Source: Pseudomonadota bacterium (GTDB taxonomy: Bacteria > Pseudomonadota > Gammaproteobacteria > Burkholderiales > Burkholderiaceae_C). From it: a DNA stretch of 57,650 nt. Both the position numbers and the translations under genes were made by a program. The notes beneath the pieces were generated by a model. That model had not been told where the DNA came from. It saw only the letters and a list, made by a program, of their open reading frames with translations, and did not search any database. Shown here one piece after another: positions 49,069 through 57,650 of this stretch (position 1 is its first letter; every line of letters begins with the position of its first letter). The stretch covers positions 1-57,650 of the forward strand of contig JAJZDV010000002.1 in NCBI GenBank assembly GCA_021846025.1. The letters run 5' to 3'.

Positions 49069-50019
49069 ATGAACACCATGGAGTCTGCCGCCATGGGGCA
49101 TCGCGGCAGGCAGGTTGCCCCCGCGTTTCGCTTCAAGGACTGGCGGCGGTGCAGGACCGGTGGGTGCCGTGGTGTGCTGCTCGGCCTGCTGCTGACTTGC
49201 GCAGCCCTGCTGCCGGCCTGGGCTTTGGTCGCCGTACCACCGCTGACCGCACCCGTCACCGATCTCACCGGCACGCTGAGCACCGACCAGGCACAGGCAC
49301 TGGATCAACAGTTGCGGGACTTCACGGCACGCAAGGGCAGCCAGATCGCGGTGCTCATCGTGCCCACCACGCAACCCGAGGCGATCGAGCCATACTCCAT
49401 ACGCGTCACCGACGCCTGGAAGCTGGGGCGCAAGGGCGTCGACGACGGCGTGCTGCTGCTCGTCGCCAAGGACGACCGCGCGGTGCGCATCGAAGTGGGT
49501 TACGGGCTGGAGGGTGCCATCCCGGACGCCATCGCCAAACGCATCGTGGCCGAGACCATCACGCCGGACTTCAAGGCCGGACGATTCGACGCCGGCATCC
49601 AGGCCGGTGTCCGCCAGCTCATGCGCCTGATCGACGGCGAGCCCTTGCCGCCGCCTCAACACGCTGCCGCGCACCACCAGGAGCCACCACTGCAGTTGGC
49701 CTTGTTCGTGGTGTTCGGCGCCGTGGTGCTGGGCCAGGCGCTGCGTGCTGTGCTCGGCCGCGTGCTCGGCGCCGGTGTTTCGGCTCTGGTCGCAGGGATT
49801 GGCGGCTGGCTGCTGATCGGCTCTGGACTGCTGGCTGGAGGGGCGGCGCTGTTGGCCTTTTTTGCCGTGATCAGCGGCATGCGCTTCGGCGGGCCGGGTG
49901 GTTTCGGAGCGGGCGGCTTTGGCGCAGGCAGGGGTGGAGATTTTGGCAGCGGCCATGGCGGCGGATTCTCCGGCGGCGGCGGCGGTTTCGGCGGTGGCGG
50001 CGCCTCCGGGCGGTGGTGA
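49069..50019 (+). CDS. TPM-domain protein (YgcG-like)
   Basis: The 316-residue protein has a membrane signal segment (residues 35-52), a TPM domain (about 60-190; LTDLTGTLSTDQAQALDQQL-like start, QIAVLIVPTT, DDGVLLLVAKDDRAVRIEVGYG), then two or three hydrophobic helices and a C-terminal Gly/Phe-rich tail (GGFGAGGFGAG, SGGGGGFGGGG). Domain is thought to be extracytoplasmic. It follows lemA by 10 bp. Confidence 0.9.
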   Translation: MNTMESAAMGHRGRQVAPAFRFKDWRRCRTGGCRGVLLGLLLTCAALLPAWALVAVPPLTAPVTDLTGTLSTDQAQALDQQLRDFTARKGSQIAVLIVPTTQPEAIEPYSIRVTDAWKLGRKGVDDGVLLLVAKDDRAVRIEVGYGLEGAIPDAIAKRIVAETITPDFKAGRFDAGIQAGVRQLMRLIDGEPLPPPQHAAAHHQEPPLQLALFVVFGAVVLGQALRAVLGRVLGAGVSALVAGIGGWLLIGSGLLAGGAALLAFFAVISGMRFGGPGGFGAGGFGAGRGGDFGSGHGGGFSGGGGGFGGGGASGRW

Positions 50020-50021
50020 CC

Positions 50022-50528
50022 ATGAAGACCATGCAATGGCTGCGCCATGCCTTCTACCCCACGGTGCGGGTTCACAGAGCGTTCCCACGATCGGCCATGA
50101 AGACCATTGCGCAGGCGATCCACGCTGCGGAAAGCCGGCACGACGGCGAGATCCGGGTGGCTCTGGAAGGAGCCCTCGACTGGCCCGAGCTTTGGCACGG
50201 CATCACGCCGCGAGCGCGCGCCATCGAACTGTTTGCGCACCTGCATGTCTGGGACACTGCCGAGAACAACGGTGTGTTGATCTACCTGCTGTTGGCCGAG
50301 CGTGCCGTGGAGATCGTTGCCGATCGTGGCATCGCATCCCGGGTTGAGCCCGCGCAGTGGCAAGCCCTGTGTCGGAGCATGGAGCATGGCTTGCGCCAAG
50401 GCCGGCATCTCGACGCCGTGCTTGCGGGGGTGGCTGGTGTCAGTGCCTTGCTGGCCGAGCATGGCGCGTCGCCACCAACCCGGCGCCGCAACGAACTCGG
50501 CGATTGGCCGGTGGTCGTCAAGCGTTGA
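50022..50528 (+). CDS. TPM-domain protein, short
   Basis: The 168-residue protein starts MKTMQWLRHAFYPTV 2 bp after the previous stop. It is a bare TPM domain (IHAAESRHDGEIRVALEGAL, VLIYLLLAERAVEIVADRGIAS) with no signal peptide or membrane helix, so it is probably cytoplasmic or peripheral. The lemA, long TPM and short TPM genes form a tight unit on the plus strand. Confidence 0.87.
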   Translation: MKTMQWLRHAFYPTVRVHRAFPRSAMKTIAQAIHAAESRHDGEIRVALEGALDWPELWHGITPRARAIELFAHLHVWDTAENNGVLIYLLLAERAVEIVADRGIASRVEPAQWQALCRSMEHGLRQGRHLDAVLAGVAGVSALLAEHGASPPTRRRNELGDWPVVVKR

Positions 50529-50592
50529 TGCCTCGGCGAGCATCGGGGCCGGCTTCGATCCGCTCCAGCCGTCATCGTTCCAGCCCGAAGGC

Positions 50593-51540
50593 TCAACCCT
50601 GCACGGCCACTTCGGCCAGCATGCGCTGGACCTGAAGCTGCCACTGCGGCAGCGCAAGCCCCAACGTGGCCTGCAGCCGACCACAGTCCAGTCTGGAATT
50701 GGCCGGGCGCGGCGCGGGCAGCGGGTAATCGGCCGTGGCGATGGGTTCCACCGCTTCGGCTGCGCAGCGCAGCGCCACGCCGTGGGCGGCGGCCTGCCGC
50801 AGCACGAACTGGGCATAGCCGTGCCAGGACGTGCTGCCGCCGGCCGTGAGGTGGTAGAGACCGGGCCGGGTGCCCATGGCGGTGGCGAACGATGCATCGG
50901 TCTGCACCCGGTGCAGGGCGAGCGCGGTGACGTCGGCAATGAGTTCGGCGCTCGTTGGGGCGCCGAACTGGTCGGCGACCACGCACAGGTGATCCCGCTC
51001 CTGCGCCAGTCGCAACATGGTCTTGGCAAAGTTGGCGCCGCGTGCGGCGTACACCCAGGAGGTGCGAAAGATGAAGTGCCGGCAGCCGCTCTGCGCAATG
51101 GCCTGTTCGCCGGCCAGCTTGCTGCGGCCGTACACGCTACGCGGCTTGGGGGCGTCGAGCTCGGTGTAGGGCGCGGGCTTGCTGCCATCGAACACGTAGT
51201 CGGTGGAGTAGTGCAGCAGCCAGGCGCCGCGGGCCGCGGCGTACTCGGCCAGGAGTTTCGGCGCTTCGGCATTGATGCACTGGGCGAGCCCGGGCTCGCT
51301 CTCGGCCTTGTCCACCGCGGTGTAGGCCGCGGCATTGACGAGGATGTCGGGCTGCACGCGCTCGAGCGTGGCGCGCAGCGCGGGCAAGTCGCCCAGATCG
51401 GTCAGGCTGCGGTTCATCGCCAGCACCGAGCCCAAAGGAAGCAACGCACGGCGCAACTCCCAGCCGAGCTGGCCATCGGCGCCCAGCAGCAGGATGCGTG
51501 GCGGCTGCGCGGCGTGGGCCATCACGGCGTCGGCGCTCAT
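50593..51540 (-). CDS. rfbD: dTDP-4-dehydrorhamnose reductase
   Basis: RfbD makes dTDP-L-rhamnose, the last step of the pathway, using NAD(P)H. The 315-residue protein, with ATG 51540 overlapping the rfbB stop (ATGA), has the nucleotide loop [14 protein letters not shown] and the catalytic [10 protein letters not shown] (Tyr, Lys). The gene ends 64 bp from the convergent TPM gene, so no rfbA or rfbC follows. Confidence 0.95.
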   Translation of the reverse strand: MSADAVMAHAAQPPRILLLGADGQLGWELRRALLPLGSVLAMNRSLTDLGDLPALRATLERVQPDILVNAAAYTAVDKAESEPGLAQCINAEAPKLLAEYAAARGAWLLHYSTDYVFDGSKPAPYTELDAPKPRSVYGRSKLAGEQAIAQSGCRHFIFRTSWVYAARGANFAKTMLRLAQERDHLCVVADQFGAPTSAELIADVTALALHRVQTDASFATAMGTRPGLYHLTAGGSTSWHGYAQFVLRQAAAHGVALRCAAEAVEPIATADYPLPAPRPANSRLDCGRLQATLGLALPQWQLQVQRMLAEVAVQG

Positions 51541-52622
51541 GCTGTGGCGCCAGCGGCGTGGGCCGCACTGCCGTAGTGCTGGCCGACCCACTGCCGATAC
51601 GCCCCGCTGGTGACGTGAGCCACCCAGTCGGGATGGTCCAGATACCACTGCACGGTGCGCTGGAGACCCGTGGCGAAGGTCTCCTGCGGGGTCCAGCCGA
51701 GTTCGGCTTCGAGCTTGCGGGCGTCGATGGCGTAGCGACGGTCATGGCCGGGGCGGTCGGCCACAAACGTGATCTGCGTCGTGTAGGACGTGCCATCCGC
51801 CTTGGGGCGAAGCTGGTCGAGCAGCGCGCACAGGGTGTGCACCACGTCCAGGTTGCGCACTTCGTTGCAACCGCCGACGTTGTAGGTCTCGCCCAGGACG
51901 CCGGCCTCCAGCACGCGGGCGATGGCGCGGCAGTGGTCTTGCACGTACAGCCAGTCGCGCACGTTCTGGCCGTCGCCGTACACCGGCAGGGGCTTGCCGG
52001 CCAGGGCGTTGTGGATCATCAGCGGAATGAGCTTCTCGGGAAACTGGTAGGGGCCGTAGTTGTTGGAGCAGTTGGTGGTGAGCACCGGCAGGCCGTAGGT
52101 GTGGTGCCAGGCGCGCACGAGGTGGTCGCTGGCGGCTTTGCTGGCGGCGTAGGGGCTGTTGGGGGCGTAGGGGGTGGTCTCGCTGAAGGCGGGATCGCTG
52201 GGGGCGAGCGAGCCGTAGACCTCGTCGGTGGAGACATGGAGGAAGCGGAAGACCGCCTTCTCGGCTTCAGGCAGTGCCATCCAGTAGGCGCGGGTGGCTT
52301 CGAGCAGTTCGAAGGTGCCGTGGATGTTGGTGCGGATGAAGTCGCCGGGGCCGTGGATGGAGCGGTCGACATGGCTTTCGGCGGCGAAGTGCAGGATGGC
52401 GCGGGGCCGGTGCGCCGCCAGCAGCGCGGCCACCGCGGGACGGTCGCCGATGTCGAGGTGGGCGAAGCGATAGCGCGCATCGCCCTGCACGCTGGCCAGG
52501 CTCTCCAGATTGCCGGCGTAGGTGAGCGCATCGAGCACCAGCACGGGCTCCTGCGACTGGCCCAGCCAGTGATGGACAAAATTGGCGCCGATGAATCCGG
52601 CGGCTCCGGTGAGGACAATCAT
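51537..52622 (-). CDS. rfbB: dTDP-glucose 4,6-dehydratase
   Basis: RfbB converts dTDP-glucose to dTDP-4-keto-6-deoxyglucose. The 361-residue short-chain dehydrogenase has [15 protein letters not shown] at the N-terminus, [11 protein letters not shown], and the active-site Tyr-x3-Lys in [16 protein letters not shown]. The N-terminal Met is immediately followed by IVLTGAAG. rfbA and rfbC are needed for rhamnose synthesis but are not adjacent. Confidence 0.96.
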   Translation of the reverse strand: MIVLTGAAGFIGANFVHHWLGQSQEPVLVLDALTYAGNLESLASVQGDARYRFAHLDIGDRPAVAALLAAHRPRAILHFAAESHVDRSIHGPGDFIRTNIHGTFELLEATRAYWMALPEAEKAVFRFLHVSTDEVYGSLAPSDPAFSETTPYAPNSPYAASKAASDHLVRAWHHTYGLPVLTTNCSNNYGPYQFPEKLIPLMIHNALAGKPLPVYGDGQNVRDWLYVQDHCRAIARVLEAGVLGETYNVGGCNEVRNLDVVHTLCALLDQLRPKADGTSYTTQITFVADRPGHDRRYAIDARKLEAELGWTPQETFATGLQRTVQWYLDHPDWVAHVTSGAYRQWVGQHYGSAAHAAGATA

Positions 52623-52886
52623 GGAAACCTCGCAAAGGTGAACGAAAGGCCCAGGTCACGCCGCTGGCGGCGGGGTGCTGGCCGAGTGGGAATTCTAGGT
52701 AGCGGCGCGAAACGCCCCTCGGCAGGCCAATGCCGAACCCGGACGGCCCGATAGAATCGGCCGCCTGAATGCGTCAGCGCGTTCAGGCCCGCCCTGAGTT
52801 TGCCCCGTACGGCGCCAGCGGTCTTCGCCCGGCTTCAGGGTCAAGCGTGTCTGGCGGGCGGCTCCAAACCTGCGCCACCGCCCGAC

Positions 52887-54395
52887 ATGCCCTCACCCAC
52901 CACCATCGACACCTCGGGCCTGCGCCTCGAGTTCTCCCGCCATGGCGCACAGGCCTTGGCCACGGCACGCACCACGCTGGCGACCTTGCCCCAGAGCCCG
53001 ATGGATCTGGTGCGCGACACCGTGCTCAACGGCAGTGAGGGGCGTCCGGCCTGGCATGTGCTGTCGCGTCAGGGAGCGCGGGGTGATGACGACGCCTCGC
53101 AAGCCGCCGCCAGCTTCCTGCATGCCGAAAACGCCCGCATGGCCGAATGGGCCGAGCGCCTGGTGGCCGATGCCGAAGCCAACGAACTTGACATCATCCA
53201 CCTCGGCGCCGGAGGCTCCGAGACGCCGATGCTGGCGCTCTACACCGCGCTGGGGGTGCTGCACCCGGCGCGCTGCCGCATCCATTGGGTGGCCAATCTG
53301 GATGGTGCCACGCTGCAGGCCGTGCTGGCCGTCGCCAGGCCCGCCCACACCTGGGTGCTGATCAACAGCAAGTCCTTCCGCACCCAGGAGGTCATGCGCA
53401 ATGCCGATGCCGTGGTGCGCTGGTTGTCGGGCCATCTGGGCGCCGAGGCAGCGCGTGCGCGGCTGGTGGCGCTCACGGCCAACGCCGATCTGGCGCACCA
53501 GCGCTTCGGCATGCCCACGGCACAGGTGTTTCGCTCGCTGCAGGAAATTGGCGGGCGCTTCTCGGTGTGGAGCGCGCACGGCATGGTGCTGCTGCTGGCT
53601 TTCGGCCGCGACGTCTTCGACCAGTTTCATGCCGGCGCCAGGGCGATGGACGAGCACTTCCTCGGCACCCCGCTCAACGCCTCGGCCCCGGGACTGATGG
53701 CCGGGCTGTCGCATGCCTACCGCGTGCGCTTCGGCTTGCCGCTGCTGTCGATCGGGCTGTATGGCGACGCCTTCGCGCATGTGCCGCTGTATCTGCAGCA
53801 ATTGCTGATGGAGTCGCTGGGCAAGTCCACCAGCGCCGATGGCGCGCAGCCCGTGCACGTCAGCGGCCCTGCCGTCATCAGCGGCGTCGGTACACCCGTG
53901 CAGCACACTTACTTCCAGCTCTTGCACCAGGCCGCAGTGCCGGTGTTCCACGAGATCATCGCCGTTGCCCGTCCCTGGCATCCGCGCCTGCCCGAGCATC
54001 TGGCGCTGCTGGCCAATGCGCTGGGTCAGGCGGACGCGCTGTGGAACGGCAAGGACGCCTCGAGCTGGCAGACCGAGCTGATGGCCCAGGGCATGACACC
54101 CGATGCCGCCGCCCGCGCCGCCCACCACCGCGCCTGCCCCGGTGGGCGGCCGTCCACCTTCATCTGGATGGAACAGCTCACGCCCTATCACCTGGGCTCG
54201 CTGCTGGCGCTGTACGAGCACCGCACCGTGGTGGAAGGCTGGCTCTACGGCATCAACCCCTTCGACCAATGGGGCGTTGAGCTGGGCAAAACCCTGGCCG
54301 GCAAGATTGAACACGCCCTGCTGGCGCAAAACGCCCAGGGCCTGAGCGCCGAGACCGCCGCTTCGCTGCTCTATCTTCGAGAACAACACGCATGA
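52887..54395 (+). CDS. pgi: Glucose-6-phosphate isomerase
   Basis: This enzyme interconverts glucose 6-phosphate and fructose 6-phosphate. The 502-residue protein from ATG 52887 ([17 protein letters not shown]) includes the C-terminal segment [23 protein letters not shown], with [14 protein letters not shown] and [11 protein letters not shown] in the sugar-phosphate domain. The upstream open frame to 52800 is rejected. The stop overlaps lysS by 4 bp. Upstream, a TAGAAT at 52752-52757 may be a promoter. Confidence 0.94.
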   Translation: MPSPTTIDTSGLRLEFSRHGAQALATARTTLATLPQSPMDLVRDTVLNGSEGRPAWHVLSRQGARGDDDASQAAASFLHAENARMAEWAERLVADAEANELDIIHLGAGGSETPMLALYTALGVLHPARCRIHWVANLDGATLQAVLAVARPAHTWVLINSKSFRTQEVMRNADAVVRWLSGHLGAEAARARLVALTANADLAHQRFGMPTAQVFRSLQEIGGRFSVWSAHGMVLLLAFGRDVFDQFHAGARAMDEHFLGTPLNASAPGLMAGLSHAYRVRFGLPLLSIGLYGDAFAHVPLYLQQLLMESLGKSTSADGAQPVHVSGPAVISGVGTPVQHTYFQLLHQAAVPVFHEIIAVARPWHPRLPEHLALLANALGQADALWNGKDASSWQTELMAQGMTPDAAARAAHHRACPGGRPSTFIWMEQLTPYHLGSLLALYEHRTVVEGWLYGINPFDQWGVELGKTLAGKIEHALLAQNAQGLSAETAASLLYLREQHA

Positions 54396-55918
54396 ACCCC
54401 AAAGAATCCGCCACCCCCGTCACCCCGGACGAGGCACAAGCGCCAACCTCGTCGCTGCTTGCCGAACGCCGCGCCAAACTCGCGGCGCTGCGTGCACGCG
54501 GTCAGGCCTACCCGAACGACTTCAAACCCAACGCCCAGGCCGCCTCCTTGCACACCGCGTACGACGCACTGGAGCCGGATGCCGTGCTGGCAGCGGCACG
54601 ACGGGTGCAAGTCGCCGGTCGCCTGATGCTCAAGCGGGTGATGGGCAAGGCCAGCTTCGGCACACTGCAGGACAGCAGCGGACGCCTGCAGATCCACGTC
54701 AGCAACGACCACACCGGCGAAGCCGGACACGCAGCGTTCAAGCACTTCGACCTCGGCGACATCCTGGGTTGCGAAGGCCTGCTGTTCAAGACCCGCACCG
54801 GCGAACTCACGGTGCAAGCCGCGCAGGTGCGCCTGCTGGCGAAGAACCTGCAACCCCTGCCCGACAAGTTTCACGGCCTGGAAGATGTGGAAACGCGCTA
54901 CCGCCAGCGTGATGTCGACCTGGTGGTGACACCCGAGGCGCGCCAGCGTTTCGTGCAGCGCGGGCGCATCGTCTCGGCCCTGCGCCATGCCATGGAGGAG
55001 GCCGGTTTCGTCGAAGTCGAGACCCCCATGCTCCACCCGATTCCGGGCGGCGCCAACGCAAGGCCTTTTGTCACGCACCACAACGCGCTCGACCAGCAGA
55101 TGTTCCTGCGCATCGCCCCCGAGCTTTACCTCAAGCGCCTGCTGGTGGGCGGCTTTGAACGGGTGTTCGAGATCAACCGCAACTTCCGCAACGAGGGCAT
55201 CTCGGTCCGCCACAACCCCGAGTTCACCATGATGGAGTTCTACGCCGCGTACTGGAACCACCGCGACATGATGGACTACACCGAAGCGCTCATCCGCCAG
55301 GCGGCCATACGCGCCTGCGGCACTTCACGCCTGCCGTACCAGGGTCGCGAGGTCGATCTCGAGTCACCCTTTGCTCGCATGAGCGTGCGCGATTCGCTGG
55401 TGCTGTTCGCCAGGCTCAGTCCGAGCGAAGCCGCCGATCCCGCCGTGCTGCGTGAGCGCATCCAAGCCGCCGGCGAAAAAGCCCCGGCGCACTGGAGCCT
55501 GGCCGAACTGCAATTCGGCCTGTTCGAAGCGGTGGTGGAAGCACAGCTCTGGCAACCGACCTTCATCGTCGACTATCCGGTCGAGGTCTCGCCGCTGGCG
55601 CGAGCCAGCGATGCCGACCCCGGCATCACCGAGCGCTTCGAACTGTTCGCCACGGGGCGCGAAATTGCCAACGGATTTTCCGAGCTCAACGACCCCGAAG
55701 ATCAGGCCGCGCGCTTTGCAAGCCAAGCCGCCAGCAAGGAGGCCGGCGACGAGGAGGCGATGTATTACGACGCCGACTACATCCGCGCCCTCGAAGTCGG
55801 CATGCCCCCCGCGGGCGGCTGCGGCATCGGCATCGACCGGCTGGTGATGCTGCTGACCGACGCTCCGAGTATTCGCGATGTCATCCTGTTCCCGGCCCTG
55901 CGCCGCCAAGCCGACTGA
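54392..55918 (+). CDS. lysS: Lysyl-tRNA synthetase, class II
   Basis: This enzyme charges tRNA-Lys. The 508-residue protein has an N-terminal OB anticodon-binding domain (about 60-160; [17 protein letters not shown]), then class II motifs: motif 1 around [12 protein letters not shown], motif 2 [20 protein letters not shown], and motif 3 [13 protein letters not shown]. Start codon ATG overlaps the pgi stop (ATGA), suggesting coupling. Confidence 0.97.
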   Translation: MNPKESATPVTPDEAQAPTSSLLAERRAKLAALRARGQAYPNDFKPNAQAASLHTAYDALEPDAVLAAARRVQVAGRLMLKRVMGKASFGTLQDSSGRLQIHVSNDHTGEAGHAAFKHFDLGDILGCEGLLFKTRTGELTVQAAQVRLLAKNLQPLPDKFHGLEDVETRYRQRDVDLVVTPEARQRFVQRGRIVSALRHAMEEAGFVEVETPMLHPIPGGANARPFVTHHNALDQQMFLRIAPELYLKRLLVGGFERVFEINRNFRNEGISVRHNPEFTMMEFYAAYWNHRDMMDYTEALIRQAAIRACGTSRLPYQGREVDLESPFARMSVRDSLVLFARLSPSEAADPAVLRERIQAAGEKAPAHWSLAELQFGLFEAVVEAQLWQPTFIVDYPVEVSPLARASDADPGITERFELFATGREIANGFSELNDPEDQAARFASQAASKEAGDEEAMYYDADYIRALEVGMPPAGGCGIGIDRLVMLLTDAPSIRDVILFPALRRQAD

Positions 55919-55936
55919 ACGCGACGCTGCCGCGCC

Positions 55937-56716
55937 ATGAAACGCTTGCGCCAGAATGCGACCGGCCAGCCCTTCCTCTGCCAGGAGCGCGGCGAAGTTT
56001 CGCTGCACTTCGGCATGGCCACGGTGCAAAGCCGCATGCGTGTGGCCACGCCCGACAAACTGATGCTGGACTACACGCGCAGCATGATGGCCTTCCTGCT
56101 GCTGGCGGCCGAACCCAGGCATATCGTGATGCTGGGTCTGGGTGGCGGCTCGCTGGCGAAATACTGCCACGCCCATCTGCCACATACCCGTTTCACGGCG
56201 CTGGAAATCAGCCCCGAGGTCATCGCCATGCGCGACTTGTTTGCCATCCCTGCGGACGACGATCGGCTCCAGGTGCTGTGCGTCGACGGCGCCGCCTGGC
56301 TGCACGACAACCCGGCTTGCTGCGATGTTCTCTTGCTCGACGGCTTCGATGCCGAGGGTCTGCCGCCCGCACTGTGCTGCCAGTCCTTCTTCGACGACTG
56401 TGCCGCCGCGCTGCAACCCGGCGGTGTGCTGGTGTCGAACATCTGGGCCAAGGACAGCCTGCGTGACGTTCTGGTGCAACGGCTGCGTCAGAGCTTCGGC
56501 GAGCATGTCGCCACCATCCTGGCCGAGGACGGCGAAAACACCATTGCCCTGGCCAGCAAGCAGACCGCGATGCCGTGTGCAGCCACGTTGCAGGAACGTG
56601 CGCGCCAACTCACGCCCAAGCATGCGGTGGGGTTGAGCCGAAGCGCAACCCAATTGGCGCAGGCCTTGGCCATGGCACCCAGGGCAGGTGCGTTGCACGA
56701 ACCCGCCACGCCTTGA
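55937..56716 (+). CDS. Spermidine-synthase-like methyltransferase-fold protein
   Basis: The 259-residue protein has a Rossmann fold like spermidine synthases (VMLGLGGGSLAKYCHAHLP, ALEISPEVIAMRD, DVLLLDGFD, FFDDCAAALQPGGVLVSN). The usual GGGDG loop is GGGSL here, and the polyamine-contact residues I would expect are not obvious. It may therefore act on another substrate or be inactive. It is 18 bp after lysS. Confidence 0.72.
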   Translation: MKRLRQNATGQPFLCQERGEVSLHFGMATVQSRMRVATPDKLMLDYTRSMMAFLLLAAEPRHIVMLGLGGGSLAKYCHAHLPHTRFTALEISPEVIAMRDLFAIPADDDRLQVLCVDGAAWLHDNPACCDVLLLDGFDAEGLPPALCCQSFFDDCAAALQPGGVLVSNIWAKDSLRDVLVQRLRQSFGEHVATILAEDGENTIALASKQTAMPCAATLQERARQLTPKHAVGLSRSATQLAQALAMAPRAGALHEPATP

Positions 56717-56743
56717 CCCGTCACGCCTGCCTGCGCCGCGGCT

Positions 56744-56983
56744 TCAACCCTGGCGCAGCAGAGCCACGATCCCATCCTTGAGCTTGAGCCGATCCAGCCG
56801 CAAGGTGTGAAGCTGCGCATCGCCGGCTGACTCCTTGCCGCGCTCGATGCGCACGATTTCCGCGCTCACCGCATCGAAGCGCGCGCACAGCGCATCGAAG
56901 TGGCCATTGCGCTCCCGCAGGGCGAGGATGGCTTGCGCCTCATCGGGAAATTCGCGCAGCAAATCATGGTGGTCCATCCACAT
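56744..56983 (-). CDS. YdcH family (DUF465) small protein
   Basis: The 79-residue protein (or 77 from ATG 56977) is charged and helical, starting MWMDHHDLLREFPDEAQAIL and ending LRLDRLKLKDGIVALLRQ. This matches the YdcH/DUF465 family of unknown function, thought to form coiled coils. It is on the opposite strand to its neighbours. Confidence 0.78.
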   Translation of the reverse strand: MWMDHHDLLREFPDEAQAILALRERNGHFDALCARFDAVSAEIVRIERGKESAGDAQLHTLRLDRLKLKDGIVALLRQG

Positions 56984-57195
56984 GGCGAGCTCCAGGTTGT
57001 CCGTCGACGGATCTTAGGGCTTGTCCGCTCCGGCCAGCCGCATTGCCGACTCCCCCTGGGCGAAACAGGGACGAGCCGAGGCCCGCATGCGCCGGCTCCT
57101 GCCGCCTTGTCGCGCTGTCACAAACCTTGGGTAAAGTCGGGGCATCGCCGAGCACCAGCAAAACCTGCAGCACACGACCGAACGAGGCCGCCCTG

Positions 57196-57650
57196 ATGAA
57201 CCCACCCCTGCATGTGATGTTCTGGCGCCATGCCGAAGCTGAAGATGTCGACGCGCAAGCGGACGGCGACACCTGCGTCCAGGCTGATCGGCGCCGCGCC
57301 CTCACCCGCCAGGGCCGGCGCGACGCCAGCCGTGTCGCCGCTTGGATCAAAGCCCATGTCCCCAAACCCTGGGTGGTGTGCGCCAGTCCAGCGCTGCGTG
57401 CACGGCAAACGGCCATGGCGCTGGTGGATGACCCGGTGGACGAGCCGCGTCTGGCGCCCGAATGCGGGGTGGACGATCTGCTCGCCGTGATCGCCGCTCA
57501 CGACGACGCCCACAACGCCCTGGTGCTGTGCGGCCACCAGCCCAGCATCGGCAGCGCCGCGCTGCGCTGGCTGAGTGGTTGCGAGCAAACCTTCAGTCTG
57601 CGCAAGAGCGGACTCGTCTGGGTGGCGGAACGCCAGCGCGGAAGCGCCCC
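57196..57650 (+). CDS. sixA: SixA-type phosphohistidine phosphatase (3' end outside window)
   Basis: The frame starts at ATG 57196 (MNPPLHVMFWRHAEAED) and runs off the right edge at about residue 151, so the end is unknown. It has the histidine-phosphatase motif WRHAEA and the second His in LCGHQPSIG, with LTRQGRRDASRVAAW. SixA dephosphorylates phosphohistidine on signalling or phosphotransfer proteins. It is preceded by a 212-bp gap where nothing was recognised. Confidence 0.88.
   Translation, partial: MNPPLHVMFWRHAEAEDVDAQADGDTCVQADRRRALTRQGRRDASRVAAWIKAHVPKPWVVCASPALRARQTAMALVDDPVDEPRLAPECGVDDLLAVIAAHDDAHNALVLCGHQPSIGSAALRWLSGCEQTFSLRKSGLVWVAERQRGSA

Overview
This is a high-GC chromosomal window that looks like a betaproteobacterium of the order Burkholderiales. 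The main reasons are the 14-gene nuoA-N operon preceded by tpiA, secG and a tRNA-Leu, the DUF2818 gene after nuoN, the DUF2782-thrB pair beside polA, and the folE2 / dxs-ispA-xseB / Rieske oxygenase cluster. A Thiomonas-like organism is my guess from gene content; nothing here proves the genus. I see no plasmid or phage genes, no CRISPR array and no intact insertion sequence.

Layout. (1) 1-3088: the end of a Pel exopolysaccharide cluster (pelF, entering from the left, then pelG). (2) 3176-4542: a lytic transglycosylase and a tiny lipoprotein. (3) 4581-24350, all on the minus strand: reading in the direction of transcription, tRNA-Leu(GAG), nuoA to nuoN, DUF2818, a Nudix hydrolase, comEC and an EamA-type transporter. 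(4) 24533-29498, minus: secG, tpiA, a quinone oxidoreductase, pnp and rpsO; transcription runs rpsO to secG and on towards nuo. (5) 29820-33679: a metallophosphoesterase, tsaD divergent from rpsU-yqeY, then folE2. The usual dnaG-rpoD genes do not follow yqeY, and a short repeat resembling an IS end lies in that gap. (6) 33854-37048, minus: dxs, ispA, xseB (isoprenoid precursor supply plus exonuclease VII small subunit). (7) 37254-41407: a Rieske oxygenase overlapping or abutting a two-domain sulfurtransferase, two tandem universal stress proteins, and a convergent secreted dienelactone-hydrolase-like protein. (8) 41486-45878: polA divergent from a DUF2782 gene and thrB. (9) 45901-50528: a cytochrome P450, a polytopic membrane protein, lemA and two TPM-domain genes. 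(10) 50593-52622, minus: rfbD and rfbB. (11) 52887-57650: pgi, lysS, a spermidine-synthase-like protein, a YdcH-type small protein on the opposite strand, and sixA running off the right edge.

Most of the window is core metabolism: respiratory Complex I, RNA turnover and translation, isoprenoid and folate entry steps, glycolysis, and DNA repair. Envelope functions appear as Pel export, peptidoglycan trimming and dTDP-rhamnose synthesis. The least explained parts are the Rieske oxygenase-rhodanese pair, the orphan P450 beside thrB, the lemA/TPM trio, the DUF2818 protein in the Complex I operon, and the yqeY-folE2 gap. I did not find a convincing new defence or mobile system. All start sites and regulatory calls are from reading alone.
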